Source: Corynebacterium rouxii
GTDB taxonomy: Bacteria > Actinomycetota > Actinomycetes > Mycobacteriales > Mycobacteriaceae
Direction of reading: 5' to 3'
NCBI RefSeq assembly: GCF_902702935.1
Contig: NZ_LR738855.1
Span: 1,302,001 to 1,366,000 of the forward strand
DNA: 64,000 bases
Position numbers and translations under genes: made by a program. Position 1 is the stretch's first letter. The number at the start of each line of letters is the position of its first letter. Positions 16,440 to 26,137 of this stretch are shown in pieces. The notes below the pieces were generated by a model. The model made no database searches. It was not told the origin of the DNA and was given only the letters and a program-made list of their open reading frames with translations.

Positions 16440-16761
16440 CTGATTTGTTAACTGAGCCCCATATATTTCGATAATTTTCCAAAGGCCAGCAAAAATGGAG
16501 TTTTCTCACTACCAAACCACAACACTCATTGAGTCCATTTATCCAAATTTTTCTAAAATACCGACAACATCGGACTCCTAATGAGATACGAACGACCGCT
16601 AGCCTGCGCCCATGCAACAAGATGTGAACGGGGGTAAAAACCTCCTTCTGAATGCCCCTTAGAAATCCTGCTATTTCTAGGAAATTTTGCACTGAGCCCC
16701 TTTTCACCAACACCCCATTTACAACATCGGTAGTCAGTATCCACCCGCTAAGATCTTCGGT

Positions 16762-18540
16762 GTGAAGAATATTCTGAAACACCTGTGGAGCTCATTTCGT
16801 GAAGAACTTCCACGATTAGGCCGCTCCGGTTCAAGAGCAACAATGCTAAGTACCGGCGATTATTCAGATGTTCCTACCAAATTGGGACCACACGATCCAT
16901 ATCAAGGTGGATCCACCTTTATTAATACGGCTACTGGCACAGACCTCATCGCAGATTCCAGTGCATCGCATAGCGCTGTGCGATCGGTGCTACGCACCCC
17001 AGGCACCAAGGGGTCGACACTGACTTTTTCTGAACTGCACCGTTTTGCGCAGATTCGATGGCTAGGGACAATTGGAGCGTTACTGCTTGGTCTCGGCGGC
17101 TTGGGGGCAGGCGCCCTTCCCGTAGTGGGCAATCCCTACACAGGTTTTCCCGCAGGTTCGCTCATGTCTCGGATGTTGCAGACCTCAATGATTATATGCT
17201 TCATCGGCGTAGGATTTATTGTGGTGGCTTGGCTTTTAATGGCACCTTTCGTAGGAGTAATCAACCACCACAGTCGCCACTCCCAGGCCTTAGTGAGTGC
17301 GTCTCTCTTACGACGCACTTTTGCAGCTTGGAGTCTTCCGATTTTATTGAGTGCACCCATGTTCACTCAAGACATCTATTCCTATATAGCTAATGGAAGA
17401 ATTCTCAAACTAGGGCTCGATCCTTATTTAGCTGGGCCAGTGGACTTATTAGGCGCAGACAACCCGCTAGCTCGCAGTGTTCCTTTTATTTGGGCGCATT
17501 CGCCATCACCATATGGTCCAGTCGCTTTAGGTCTTGCCAAAGTAATCAGCATTGTGACCGATGATTCTATAGTGTGGAGCGTATTTTGCCATCGGGCACT
17601 ATCGATTGCTGGTATCGCCCTAGCGGGCTGGGCAATTTCACGTCTTGCAATTCGTTGCCGTGTGTTCCCGCAGGCAGCCCTGTGGCTCGGCTTGTTAAAC
17701 CCGCTGACTATCTTGCACCTTGTAGGTGGTATCCATAATGAGGCAATTCTATTGGGTTTGCTACTAGCTGGGTTTGAAGTGGGTCTACGCGCTTGTACCT
17801 TGTTGTCCTTAGAACGCTACGGTTTGGTAGCTTTTTTCCTCTTTTTGTCCATCACCATGATTTCATCGGCCGGCATGGTAAAAGTTACGGGCTTTATCGG
17901 GCTAGGCTTTATCGGAATGGCTTTTGCTCGAGCACTTCATCTTTATGGCTTTAATCATTGGAAAGCGCTGAGCATATCCACAACTTTGCATTTTGTCGGA
18001 TTTGTGGCCAGTATCGCATTTGTTACCCTCATTTCAGGAATTAGCTTGGGATGGGTAACGGGACAAGGCGGGGCCGTCTCTATTCGGAGTTGGATGTCTA
18101 TCTCGACAGCAATTGGTGTTATCTTCGGCTGGTTTGGAATGCTTCTAGGCTTAGGCGATCACACAGAAGCGATCCTAGTAGTCACCCGCGCCGCCGGTAT
18201 TTTTGTAGCTTTAGCAGTCATGGTCCGAATGTTAGTGGCAACATATGTTGGTCGAATAGCCGCTATTGGAGGCTTGGGCGTATCGACGTTCATCCTTGTC
18301 ATCTGCTTCCCAGTAGTCCATCCGTGGTACATGCTTTGGGCAATTTTGCCACTCGCAGCGTGGGCTAATAGACGTTTATTCCGGTATACCGTTATTGGGT
18401 ATTCCACGCTTCTTTCATTTTTCGTGCTTCCCCGTGGCCTATCATTACCCCCAGTTACTGTCCTTTCTATTTACTTAGGCTCCATCACAAGTTTTATTAT
18501 TTTTGTTCTCTTCGTCCGGTGGATATTCAACCGTCGATGA
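16762..18540 (+). CDS. MptB-like alpha-1,6-mannosyltransferase, polytopic membrane protein
   Basis: The product of up to 592 residues has a soluble N-terminus (about 1-95) followed by roughly a dozen hydrophobic helices, starting at WLGTIGALLLGLGGLGAGAL. The polyprenol-phosphate-mannose-dependent GT-C family loop is recognisable as FTQDIYSYIANGRI, GLDPYLAGP and FIWAHSPSPYGPVALGLAK, with VVHPWYMLWAI near the end. In Corynebacterium MptB begins the mannan core of lipomannan, and it is known to lie upstream-divergent of suf genes. The GTG at 16762 follows TAAGAT by seven bases with no ribosome site, suggesting a leaderless start; an internal ATG at codon 28 is an alternative. Confidence 0.87.
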   Translation: MKNILKHLWSSFREELPRLGRSGSRATMLSTGDYSDVPTKLGPHDPYQGGSTFINTATGTDLIADSSASHSAVRSVLRTPGTKGSTLTFSELHRFAQIRWLGTIGALLLGLGGLGAGALPVVGNPYTGFPAGSLMSRMLQTSMIICFIGVGFIVVAWLLMAPFVGVINHHSRHSQALVSASLLRRTFAAWSLPILLSAPMFTQDIYSYIANGRILKLGLDPYLAGPVDLLGADNPLARSVPFIWAHSPSPYGPVALGLAKVISIVTDDSIVWSVFCHRALSIAGIALAGWAISRLAIRCRVFPQAALWLGLLNPLTILHLVGGIHNEAILLGLLLAGFEVGLRACTLLSLERYGLVAFFLFLSITMISSAGMVKVTGFIGLGFIGMAFARALHLYGFNHWKALSISTTLHFVGFVASIAFVTLISGISLGWVTGQGGAVSIRSWMSISTAIGVIFGWFGMLLGLGDHTEAILVVTRAAGIFVALAVMVRMLVATYVGRIAAIGGLGVSTFILVICFPVVHPWYMLWAILPLAAWANRRLFRYTVIGYSTLLSFFVLPRGLSLPPVTVLSIYLGSITSFIIFVLFVRWIFNRR

Positions 18541-18564
18541 AGTTTTGCTTTAAACTGACTTTTC

Positions 18565-19518
18565 GTGACTAAGTTAGGATCAACGCACGACTCAAGCAAT
18601 TCACCAGTGTTATCACTAACAAATTTGGTGAAATCTTTTGGAGAAAAGCAAGCTGTTGCGGGTATTACCCTGTCGGTTTACCGGGGAGAAGTCTTTGCTC
18701 TCCTTGGGCCCAATGGAGCAGGAAAATCGACAACGATCCAAATGTGTGAAGGCTTCATTAAACCAAGTTCAGGCAGCGTCACAATTCTCGGTATGAATCC
18801 CGCCACTGAAGGTGATGCAGTTCGCCAGCAAATCGGAATTATGCTCCAGAGCGGCGGTTCTTATTCTGGTATTCGCGTATCAGAAATGTTAGGTCTGGCG
18901 GCCTCGTATAGTGAAAATCCATTAGATCCTGAGTGGTTGATAGATGTGTTAGGACTTCAAGGAGTCCGAAAAACTACATATCGACGCTTATCGGGTGGTC
19001 AACAACAACGACTATCACTAGCTCTCGCGATTATTGGACGTCCTCGAATGGTGTTCCTCGATGAACCTACTGCCGGTTTAGATGCTCAGTCTCGTCTCGT
19101 CGTATGGGATCTCATTTCATCGTTAAAGCGCGATGGTGTAACCGTTATCCTTACAACGCACCTCATGGACGAAGCTCAGGCGCTCGCCGATCGAATTGCA
19201 ATTATTGATCGAGGCAAAATTATTACTTCGGGCACAACGCAAGAGCTCCTTACTTCTGCTCCAGGACAACAGACTGCAGTAATGACTACTGCAGCACCGC
19301 TGGAAATCTCTGAAATTATCGCAAAAATTCCAAATCTAGCGATTTCAGAGTTACGCCCGCTACGCTACCGAGTTGCTTCTGCGGATCTCACAGGTGCACT
19401 TTCCGAATTAGCCAGAGTGGCACGACAAAAAAATGTGCTTATAACCTCTTGGACAACAGATACTCAAAATCTTGAGGATATCTTCCTATCTATTACGGGA
19501 AACGAGCTAAGGAGCTAA
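18565..19518 (+). CDS. ABC transporter ATP-binding protein (ABC-2 exporter type)
   Basis: The 317-residue protein has Walker A GPNGAGKST (about 50-58), Q-loop IGIMLQSGG, signature RLSGGQQQRLSLALA, Walker B MVFLDEPTAGLD and H-loop TTHLMDEA, followed by a C-terminal domain of about 90 residues typical of DrrA/NodI-like drug or lipid exporters. It pairs with the permease 2 bp downstream. Substrate unknown. The GTG start lacks a ribosome site and follows TAAACT (18551-18556) by eight bases, so it may be leaderless. It starts 24 bp after mptB. Confidence 0.88.
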   Translation: MTKLGSTHDSSNSPVLSLTNLVKSFGEKQAVAGITLSVYRGEVFALLGPNGAGKSTTIQMCEGFIKPSSGSVTILGMNPATEGDAVRQQIGIMLQSGGSYSGIRVSEMLGLAASYSENPLDPEWLIDVLGLQGVRKTTYRRLSGGQQQRLSLALAIIGRPRMVFLDEPTAGLDAQSRLVVWDLISSLKRDGVTVILTTHLMDEAQALADRIAIIDRGKIITSGTTQELLTSAPGQQTAVMTTAAPLEISEIIAKIPNLAISELRPLRYRVASADLTGALSELARVARQKNVLITSWTTDTQNLEDIFLSITGNELRS

Positions 19519-19520
19519 CG

Positions 19521-20318
19521 ATGCCCAAACTTAATGAGTCTTTTCAAAGCACGGTGCCCCGCTTCCCAGCCGGAATTTTCGAGCCGCATCCTGTTCAAGC
19601 ATCAATACTGAAAATGGTCACGTCGCAAGGACGTATTGAAGCGAAGCTCTTTCTTCGACATGGTGAACAAATATTATTAAGCTTTGTCATTCCTGTTATT
19701 AGCATTGTCGCAATCTCGTTCTTACATATTGTGGACGAACCAACTCCCCTACTTGCCACTCTGCCAGTAATGCTCACAATGGCGTCTCTAAGCTCAGGTT
19801 TCACAGGGCAAGCAATTTCACTAGCGTTCGATCGTCGTTATGGCGCACTCCAGCGAGTTGGTGCCAGCGGGGTCCCTTCATGGACGATAGTCCTGGGCAA
19901 AGTTATTGGAGTCTTAACAGTCAGTATTCTCCAAGTCTTAGTGATCTCTTGCGTAGCCTTCGCTTTAGGGTGGCGTGTAACTCCTAGCGCCTATTTCTGC
20001 GGAATGGCAGTGTTCTTCCTCGGAGTCGCAGCTTTTACTGCCCTCGGTCTGCTGATGGGCGGAACGCTTTCATCCGAACTAGTTCTGGGATTGGCAAATC
20101 TCATTTGGTTCGGCTTAATAGGCATTGTGTCGTTTGTTGTATTTAGAAACGGTTCTGAATCATCCACTTGGATGTCCATTGTCCCATCAGTTGCAGCAGG
20201 TAAAGGCATATCCTTAGCATTCTCAGGCATTGTTCCAATCAAAGAATGCGTCATCTTATTATTCTGGCTTGCTCTAGGCGCCTTGGGCGCTACTCGATGG
20301 TTCAAATTTAATAGCTAA
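19521..20318 (+). CDS. ABC-2 type transporter permease
   Basis: The 265-residue protein has a cytosolic N-terminus (about 1-50) and six hydrophobic segments, for example QILLSFVIPVISIVAISFLH and MAVFFLGVAAFTALGLLMGG. It carries a family-like GFTGQAISLAFDRRYGALQR segment, where FDRRYG.L+R is typical of ABC-2 permeases. It forms an exporter with the preceding ATPase; substrate unknown. It ends 80 bp before ctaA. Confidence 0.85.
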   Translation: MPKLNESFQSTVPRFPAGIFEPHPVQASILKMVTSQGRIEAKLFLRHGEQILLSFVIPVISIVAISFLHIVDEPTPLLATLPVMLTMASLSSGFTGQAISLAFDRRYGALQRVGASGVPSWTIVLGKVIGVLTVSILQVLVISCVAFALGWRVTPSAYFCGMAVFFLGVAAFTALGLLMGGTLSSELVLGLANLIWFGLIGIVSFVVFRNGSESSTWMSIVPSVAAGKGISLAFSGIVPIKECVILLFWLALGALGATRWFKFNS

Positions 20319-20398
20319 TATGCTAGTGGTATAAGCCACTACCTTGCCGGATCTGGCAGTACCGCATGTTTAAACAACTCTGAGTACAATCTGGCTTT

Positions 20399-21337
20399 GT
20401 GACTACCCCAGATCTTCGATCGCATATATCTCAACCGAGAAAATTTGCACCCACAATTTCTACACAACGTCGATTAGCCATGGCGTTGCTTTTTGCTCAA
20501 GGTGGCATCACCATAACCGGTTCTATTGTTCGTGTAACAGGTTCCGGTTTGGGATGTAACACGTGGCCTAACTGCCATGAAGGATCCCTAGTGCCCGTCC
20601 AAGGAGCTGCACCTTGGATCCATCAAGCAATTGAGTTTGGAAACCGACTACTCACCTTTGTCCTCGTGGGCATTGCTGTTTCTGTTTTTGTTGCAGTTTA
20701 TTCCACCGGACGTCGTAAAGAAATCAAAGTTAATGCCTGGATTCAGTGTTTAGGCATCGTTGTTCAAGCTGTAATCGGCGGTATTTCAGTCCATTTGGAC
20801 TTACGCTGGTGGGCAGTTGCCGTGCATTTTCTCCCATCTGTCTTCCTAGTATGGATGGCAGCTATCCTTTATATTCGACTTGCAGAGCCTGACGACGGCG
20901 AAGTGGTCTACCTATTCGCCGGTTCGCTAAGATTTTTAGCTGCTTTTAGTGCCTTTTTACTTTCCTTGGTTTTGATTACCGGAACTATGACTACCGGTGC
21001 AGGCGTGCATTCGGGTGATTCAGGCGTCGGCATGGAAGGCCGGTTAGATGTAGATATCGATTGGATGGCCCATGTTCATGCTTGGTCGATGTATGTCTAC
21101 TTAGCGCTTACACTACTGCTAGTTGTTGGACTAGCACTTCAAATGGCGCCTAAACGAGCCCAAAACGTGGGTTGGATGCTCATCCTCATGATTATCATTC
21201 AAGCACTTATTGGTGTCATTCAATACCGACTCGGAGTTCCGCGTTGGACTGTTCCGGTCCATATTGGAATGTGCTCTGTTGTGGTCGCCTTCTGCGCATT
21301 CTTGTGGGCAGAAGGCAAGAAACGCGTGAGTGTATAG
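20399..21337 (+). CDS. CtaA/COX15 heme A synthase
   Basis: The 312-residue polytopic protein has eight hydrophobic helices and the four histidine segments that bind heme: WIHQAIEFGNR, VAVHFLPS, MAHVHAWSMY and WTVPVHIGM. Near the N-terminus, GSIVRVTGSGLGCNTWPNCH contains the conserved Cys pair of the first extracytoplasmic loop. It oxidises heme O to heme A for cytochrome aa3 oxidase. The GTG at 20399 lacks a ribosome site and follows TACAAT (20385-20390) by eight bases, a likely leaderless mRNA. Its partner ctaB is convergent. Confidence 0.93.
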   Translation: MTTPDLRSHISQPRKFAPTISTQRRLAMALLFAQGGITITGSIVRVTGSGLGCNTWPNCHEGSLVPVQGAAPWIHQAIEFGNRLLTFVLVGIAVSVFVAVYSTGRRKEIKVNAWIQCLGIVVQAVIGGISVHLDLRWWAVAVHFLPSVFLVWMAAILYIRLAEPDDGEVVYLFAGSLRFLAAFSAFLLSLVLITGTMTTGAGVHSGDSGVGMEGRLDVDIDWMAHVHAWSMYVYLALTLLLVVGLALQMAPKRAQNVGWMLILMIIIQALIGVIQYRLGVPRWTVPVHIGMCSVVVAFCAFLWAEGKKRVSV

Positions 21338-21383
21338 GTCTAAGTTGCAGATCTAACTCAAAGGTCGAAACCCGCAGACGAAT

Positions 21384-21421
21384 AATGCCTCATGATGTTT
21401 TATGGAACATCACGAGGCATT
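21384..21421. terminator. Bidirectional terminator between ctaA and ctaB
   Basis: AATGCCTCATGATGTT (21384-21399) pairs with AACATCACGAGGCATT (21406-21421) over 16 positions with one mismatch and a 6-base loop. T-rich bases follow on the plus strand (TTTTGC), serving ctaA; on the minus strand it serves ctaB. Confidence 0.75.
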
Positions 21422-21455
21422 TTGCTTATCCTGAGTTATTCAAATTGATTTGTGC

Positions 21456-22403
21456 TTAAAAGAACGTCGTTGTCCACCCAAGTTGACTACCGATTGTCTC
21501 CCAACCAAGTACTGCATCAATCGACAATCCCACAAAGTAGACAGCCAAGTAATTATTGGAAAGGATGAATAGTTTTAATGGTTTGACTTCACCGCCATTT
21601 TTAATCCCGTTATGTAGCCTGACAGCCATAACTAAGAACCACACGCCTGACACGACAGCAATGACTGCGTGGATCCATGAGGCAGCAGGAATAAGAAGAA
21701 ATGTGGTGAGTACCGTTGCAACGGTGTACCACACAATTTGGCGAGTTACTTCCACAGGAGTACGAACAACAGGGAGCATAGGAACGCCTGCACGTGCGTA
21801 ATCATCTTTGTACTTCATGGCTAATGCCCATGTGTGTGGAGGTGTCCAGAAGAAGATCACCATGAAAAGCACAATCGCCTGCCACCATTGTGCTGGTGTA
21901 CCAGCTGGCAGGTTATCAGTGATCACAGCCCACCCGACGACTACGGGCATGCAACCTGCCGCACCGCCCCACACGATGTTGAGATGGGTTTTCCTCTTAA
22001 GATATTTTGTGTAGACAAATATATAAAAGAAGATCGTCAAGAGGATGAATAATCCCGCAAGTACAGATCGGCATAACAACCATAGCCATAAAAAACTCAC
22101 GACAGTGAGAGTCCAAGCAAATACTGAAGCGTTCCGATTAGAAACTTTGTTACGAACTAGTGGCCGAGCTCGCGTACGTCCCATCTTCTGGTCGATATCC
22201 GAGTCGGCAACCATGTTGAATGTATTGGCAGCTGCAGCTCCCATCCAACCGCCCAACAACGTAAGCAATATCAGCCCAATGTTGTTTTCTCCGCGTTCTG
22301 CTTGAAGCATCGCCGGAATAGTTGCTACCAATAGGAGCTCAATGACCCTAGGTTTTGTTAACGCTATATAGGCCTTGATTGTCTCCAAGGTTTCCTCCAA
22401 CAT
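21456..22403 (-). CDS. CtaB protoheme IX farnesyltransferase
   Basis: The product of about 315 residues is a UbiA-family prenyltransferase that makes heme O from heme B. The first aspartate motif is [20 protein letters not shown], and the second region is [16 protein letters not shown], with about eight to nine membrane helices. [15 protein letters not shown] is the COX10 signature. The ATG at 22403 is chosen over the upstream TTG at 22409, as it gives the usual N-terminus. No ribosome site is seen for either. It supplies ctaA. Confidence 0.94.
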   Translation of the reverse strand: MLEETLETIKAYIALTKPRVIELLLVATIPAMLQAERGENNIGLILLTLLGGWMGAAAANTFNMVADSDIDQKMGRTRARPLVRNKVSNRNASVFAWTLTVVSFLWLWLLCRSVLAGLFILLTIFFYIFVYTKYLKRKTHLNIVWGGAAGCMPVVVGWAVITDNLPAGTPAQWWQAIVLFMVIFFWTPPHTWALAMKYKDDYARAGVPMLPVVRTPVEVTRQIVWYTVATVLTTFLLIPAASWIHAVIAVVSGVWFLVMAVRLHNGIKNGGEVKPLKLFILSNNYLAVYFVGLSIDAVLGWETIGSQLGWTTTFF

Positions 22404-22409
22404 GTTCAA

Positions 22410-22765
22410 AATTTAAGTGCGTAAACTACAGTCGGCCTGCAAATCGCTAACTGTCCGTACCATTCACGAAGCGCTACGGCCTTAGCAATGTGTGAATAGC
22501 GTTTTTATACTAACGCCCAGCATGCGAAATCATTGTACCGACCCTAAACATTCAACCGTACCGTACCGTTTAAATAATTGACGTATTCCCACCTAGTTCG
22601 GAGGCCCTTACCGCCCAATCGGGAGATTCAAAAAGTAACATCACTAAAAATTCTTTCTCATACCCCATAACTGCCACGAATCCTACTAAGGTGGCAACTG
22701 TAACTTTTTCGATCCGTCGTTTGGATTGAAATTTCACAATATTCGCAACACAAGGATGGCAAACA
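22410..22765. other. 356-bp divergent promoter region ctaB-tkt
   Basis: It contains no gene. Visible are a TATACT -10-like element facing tkt (about 22508), a short tandem CCGTA repeat (about 22555-22570), and AAGGA (22752) as the tkt ribosome site. I see no regulator box I can name. Confidence 0.5.
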
Positions 22766-24868
22766 GTGACTTTATCTCCGGAGCTTCAGGCTCTTACCTC
22801 CCGTCACTACCCTAGCGACTGGGACGACCTCGATACTCAGGCAGTAGACACCGCTCGTGTACTCGCCGCTGATGCAGTCCAGAATTGCGGTTCGGGCCAC
22901 CCCGGCACTGCTATGAGCTTGGCCCCTCTGGCTTACACTCTTTTCCAGCGTGTCATGAACGTCGATCCTTCGGATCCTCATTGGGCTGGTCGCGATCGTT
23001 TTGTGTTGTCATGTGGGCACACTTCACTTACGCAATACATTCAGCTTTACTTCGGTGGCTACGGCCTCGAACTTGACGACCTTAAAGCCCTGCGCACTTG
23101 GGGCGCATTAACTCCTGGCCACCCAGAATACCGTCATACTAAAGGCGTTGAAATTACAACTGGACCATTGGGCCAAGGCTTGGCATCGGCTGTTGGCATG
23201 GCGATGGCTTCGCGACGTGAGCGTGCGTTATTCGACCCTGCCGCGGCTGAAGGCACGTCCCCGTTCGACCATTACATTTATGTGATTGCTTCTGATGGCG
23301 ATCTTCAAGAAGGCGTTACCGCGGAGGCATGTTCACTTGCCGGAACTCAAAAGCTTGGAAATCTCATCGTTTTCTGGGACGATAACCGGATCTCGATCGA
23401 AGAAGATACTGAGATTGCATTCAACGAAAAGGTTGTCGATCGTTACCGTGCTTATCACTGGCAAGTAATTGAAATTGACGGCGGCGAAAACGTTGAAGCG
23501 ATTGAGAAAGCAGTCGCAGAGGCTAAAGCCGATACTTCTCGTCCTACTTTTATCCGCGTGCGGACCATCATTGGCTATCCTGCGCCTACAAAGATGAATA
23601 CCGGCGCTGTACATGGCGCTGCTCTTGGTGCTGAAGAAGTCGCCGGAACCAAGAAAGCACTCGGTTTTAATCCTGAGGAATCCTTCGCGGTAGCTCCGGA
23701 GGTCATTTCTCATACGCGGAAGCTTGTAGAGCGAGGTGCTCAGCGACATGCTGAGTGGCGTGAACTTTTCGAATCTTGGGCAGAAACGAACCCCGAAAAT
23801 AAAGCCCTCTTTGATCGGATGGCTTCCCGCGAACTTCCAGATGGTTTCGATGCTGATCTACCTTCGTGGGAGCCTGACGCCAAGGGCGTCGCAACCCGCA
23901 AGGCTTCTGAGGCTACGTTACAGGCACTCGGCGCGACGCTTCCTGAGTTGTGGGGCGGTTCTGCAGACCTAGCAGGCTCGAATAACACCGTTATTAAGGG
24001 TTCTCCATCGTTCGGTCCATCTACGATTTCCACATCCACTTGGACTGCTGAGCCAGGTGGACGTAATCTCCATTTCGGTATCCGCGAACACGCCATGGGA
24101 GCAATTATCAATGGTATTTCTCTCCACGGTGGAACCCGTCCTTATGGTGGAACCTTCCTGATTTTCTCGGATTACATGCGCCCTGCTGTCCGTCTGGCGG
24201 CCTTGATGGGAACCGACGCATACTATGTCTGGACGCACGATTCCATTGGATTAGGCGAAGACGGTCCTACTCATCAACCTGTCGAGCAGCTTGCATCGCT
24301 ACGTGCTATTCCTGGCGTTTCGATGCTTCGTCCCGCTGATGCTAACGAAACTGCTGCGGCTTGGCGTGCTGCACTCCTTTATAAGGAAGGTCCTAAAGGT
24401 CTAGCGCTTACACGTCAAAACGTACCGGTTCTCGAAGGAACTAAAGAAAAAGCGCGGGATGGTGTCTCACGAGGTGCATATGTCCTCGTTGAAGGATCTA
24501 AAAAAACTCCTGACGTTATTTTGATGGCTTCGGGTTCCGAAGTGCAGCTTGCAGTCGAAGCAGCTCAAGCTTTGGAAGCAGAAAAGATTGCGACTCGAGT
24601 TGTGTCCGTTCCTTGCTTGGATTGGTTCGAGGAACAAGACGCTGCTTATCAAGAAGAGGTACTTCCGCGAGCGGTCAGCGCTCGCGTATCAGTGGAAGCA
24701 GGGGTCGCCTTGTCTTGGTACCGACATCTGGGCACCCACGGTCGAGCTGTATCGCTTGAACGCTTCGGCGCATCTGCTCCGTATGAGAAGCTCTTCAGCG
24801 AATTTGGCATAACCACTGAGGCAGTCATTGCTGCGGCACACGAATCACTTGCCGCTTCTCAGCAATAA
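22766..24868 (+). CDS. Transketolase
   Basis: The 700-residue enzyme moves two-carbon units in the pentose phosphate pathway. The thiamine diphosphate site is visible as [19 protein letters not shown] with the metal-binding FWDDN, and [19 protein letters not shown] and [16 protein letters not shown] are N-terminal family segments. The pyrimidine domain has [16 protein letters not shown], and [19 protein letters not shown] follows. The GTG start has AAGGA upstream. First gene of a rightward operon with tal, zwf, opcA and pgl, as known in Corynebacterium. Confidence 0.97.
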   Translation: MTLSPELQALTSRHYPSDWDDLDTQAVDTARVLAADAVQNCGSGHPGTAMSLAPLAYTLFQRVMNVDPSDPHWAGRDRFVLSCGHTSLTQYIQLYFGGYGLELDDLKALRTWGALTPGHPEYRHTKGVEITTGPLGQGLASAVGMAMASRRERALFDPAAAEGTSPFDHYIYVIASDGDLQEGVTAEACSLAGTQKLGNLIVFWDDNRISIEEDTEIAFNEKVVDRYRAYHWQVIEIDGGENVEAIEKAVAEAKADTSRPTFIRVRTIIGYPAPTKMNTGAVHGAALGAEEVAGTKKALGFNPEESFAVAPEVISHTRKLVERGAQRHAEWRELFESWAETNPENKALFDRMASRELPDGFDADLPSWEPDAKGVATRKASEATLQALGATLPELWGGSADLAGSNNTVIKGSPSFGPSTISTSTWTAEPGGRNLHFGIREHAMGAIINGISLHGGTRPYGGTFLIFSDYMRPAVRLAALMGTDAYYVWTHDSIGLGEDGPTHQPVEQLASLRAIPGVSMLRPADANETAAAWRAALLYKEGPKGLALTRQNVPVLEGTKEKARDGVSRGAYVLVEGSKKTPDVILMASGSEVQLAVEAAQALEAEKIATRVVSVPCLDWFEEQDAAYQEEVLPRAVSARVSVEAGVALSWYRHLGTHGRAVSLERFGASAPYEKLFSEFGITTEAVIAAAHESLAASQQ

Positions 24869-24993
24869 GAACGAGATTCTCTCCATGTTGCAAACGCAGG
24901 TTGCTGGTTCGCTTATGTAGTTTCACCAATAATCTGCGTTTGTTTTTCTTTAGAAAAATCACAATCCTCAATATTCGACTGAAAGGTTTTATA

Positions 24994-26076
24994 GTGACTG
25001 CAATTGACCAACTCAAGAATGTGGGCACTTCAACTTGGCTTGATGATCTATCTCGCGATCGCCTTCAATCCGGCAACCTCGCCGAACTTATTAAGAGTAA
25101 ATCGATCGTTGGCGTTACGACGAACCCAGCAATCTTTGCAACTGCGATGAGCAAGGGAACTGCATATGATTCCCAAATTGAAAAGCTAAAGGCCGCTCGA
25201 GCCGATGCGAATTCCGCTGTCTACGCCATGAGTATTGACGATGTGCGCGCAGCTTGCGACGTTTTTTCTGAAATCTACGCCGAATCTGAAGGCAAAGATG
25301 GCCGCGTAAGCATTGAAGTCGATCCTCGAATCTCCGAGGATCGAGATGCCACGATCGCCCAAGCTCGTGAATTGTGGAATAAAGTAGATCGACCGAATGT
25401 CATGATCAAGATCCCCGCTACCCGAGGATCATTGCCAGCAATCACTGATGCATTGGCAGAAGGTATAAGCGTTAACGTAACGCTCATTTTTTCAGTAGCA
25501 CGCTACCGTGAAGTCATCGCTGCGTATATCGAAGGCATCAAAAAAGCAGCAGAAAACGGGCTTGACGTATCTCAGATTCATTCAGTCGCATCGTTCTTCG
25601 TGTCGCGTTTGGACACCGAAGTGGACAAACGCCTGGAACAAATTGGTAGTGACGAAGCACTTTCCCTGCGTGGAAAAGCAGGTGTGGCGAATGCCCAACG
25701 CGCTTACGCTGTCTTCCTTGAAGCATTCCAAGCTGCTGATCTACCTGAAGGAGCTCATGTTCAACGTCCTTTGTGGGCTTCCACTGGAGTAAAAAACCCA
25801 GATTATTCGCTCACGCTCTATGTTTCGGAACTCGCTGGCCCGGACACCGTCAATACGATGCCGGAATCTACCATCGACGCTGTGTTAGCCGCAGATGATA
25901 TTCATGGTGACACGCTTAGTTCCAGCAGCGATTCGGCAAATGAAATATTTACACGCATTTCTCAAACAGGCATTGACTTTGAAGATGTGTTCGCTGTGCT
26001 GGAGCAAGAGGGCGTCGATAAGTTCGTAGCAGCCTGGAGCGAACTTCTTGATTCGATGGAATCTCGCTTGAAGTAA
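24994..26076 (+). CDS. Transaldolase
   Basis: The 360-residue enzyme exchanges three-carbon units between sugar phosphates. The Schiff-base lysine K139 lies in [15 protein letters not shown], and [16 protein letters not shown] and [18 protein letters not shown] are family motifs. The GTG at 24994 follows GAAAGG by seven bases and gives the standard actinobacterial length; a frame open to 24901 runs into non-coding sequence. Second gene of the operon, 125 bp after tkt. Confidence 0.96.
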   Translation: MTAIDQLKNVGTSTWLDDLSRDRLQSGNLAELIKSKSIVGVTTNPAIFATAMSKGTAYDSQIEKLKAARADANSAVYAMSIDDVRAACDVFSEIYAESEGKDGRVSIEVDPRISEDRDATIAQARELWNKVDRPNVMIKIPATRGSLPAITDALAEGISVNVTLIFSVARYREVIAAYIEGIKKAAENGLDVSQIHSVASFFVSRLDTEVDKRLEQIGSDEALSLRGKAGVANAQRAYAVFLEAFQAADLPEGAHVQRPLWASTGVKNPDYSLTLYVSELAGPDTVNTMPESTIDAVLAADDIHGDTLSSSSDSANEIFTRISQTGIDFEDVFAVLEQEGVDKFVAAWSELLDSMESRLK

Positions 26077-26137
26077 TACAGTTTCAGCACAAAAATAATC
26101 GCGTTGGGTTCTGAGAACCACCATCGAGAGGGTAAAC

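Larger units (their letters stand above)
16213..16761. other. 549-bp divergent intergenic region sufR-mptB
   Basis: The region holds the sufR palindromes, two tandem hairpins (16355-16439), a smaller inverted repeat TAGAAAT-N6-ATTTCTA (16660-16679) and a TAAGAT -10 just before mptB (16749-16754). A minus-strand open frame of 120 codons (16420-16782) exists, but its composition is not protein-like. A small RNA is possible. Confidence 0.5.

Noticed and set aside
16449..16700. Repeated ACTGAGCCCC in the sufR-mptB region
   Set aside because: Two short copies only, without wider similarity; chance cannot be excluded.
16420..16782. 120-codon minus-strand frame as a gene
   Set aside because: It overlaps the mptB start, has no ribosome site, ends inside the 20-bp inverted repeat and has an unlikely composition.
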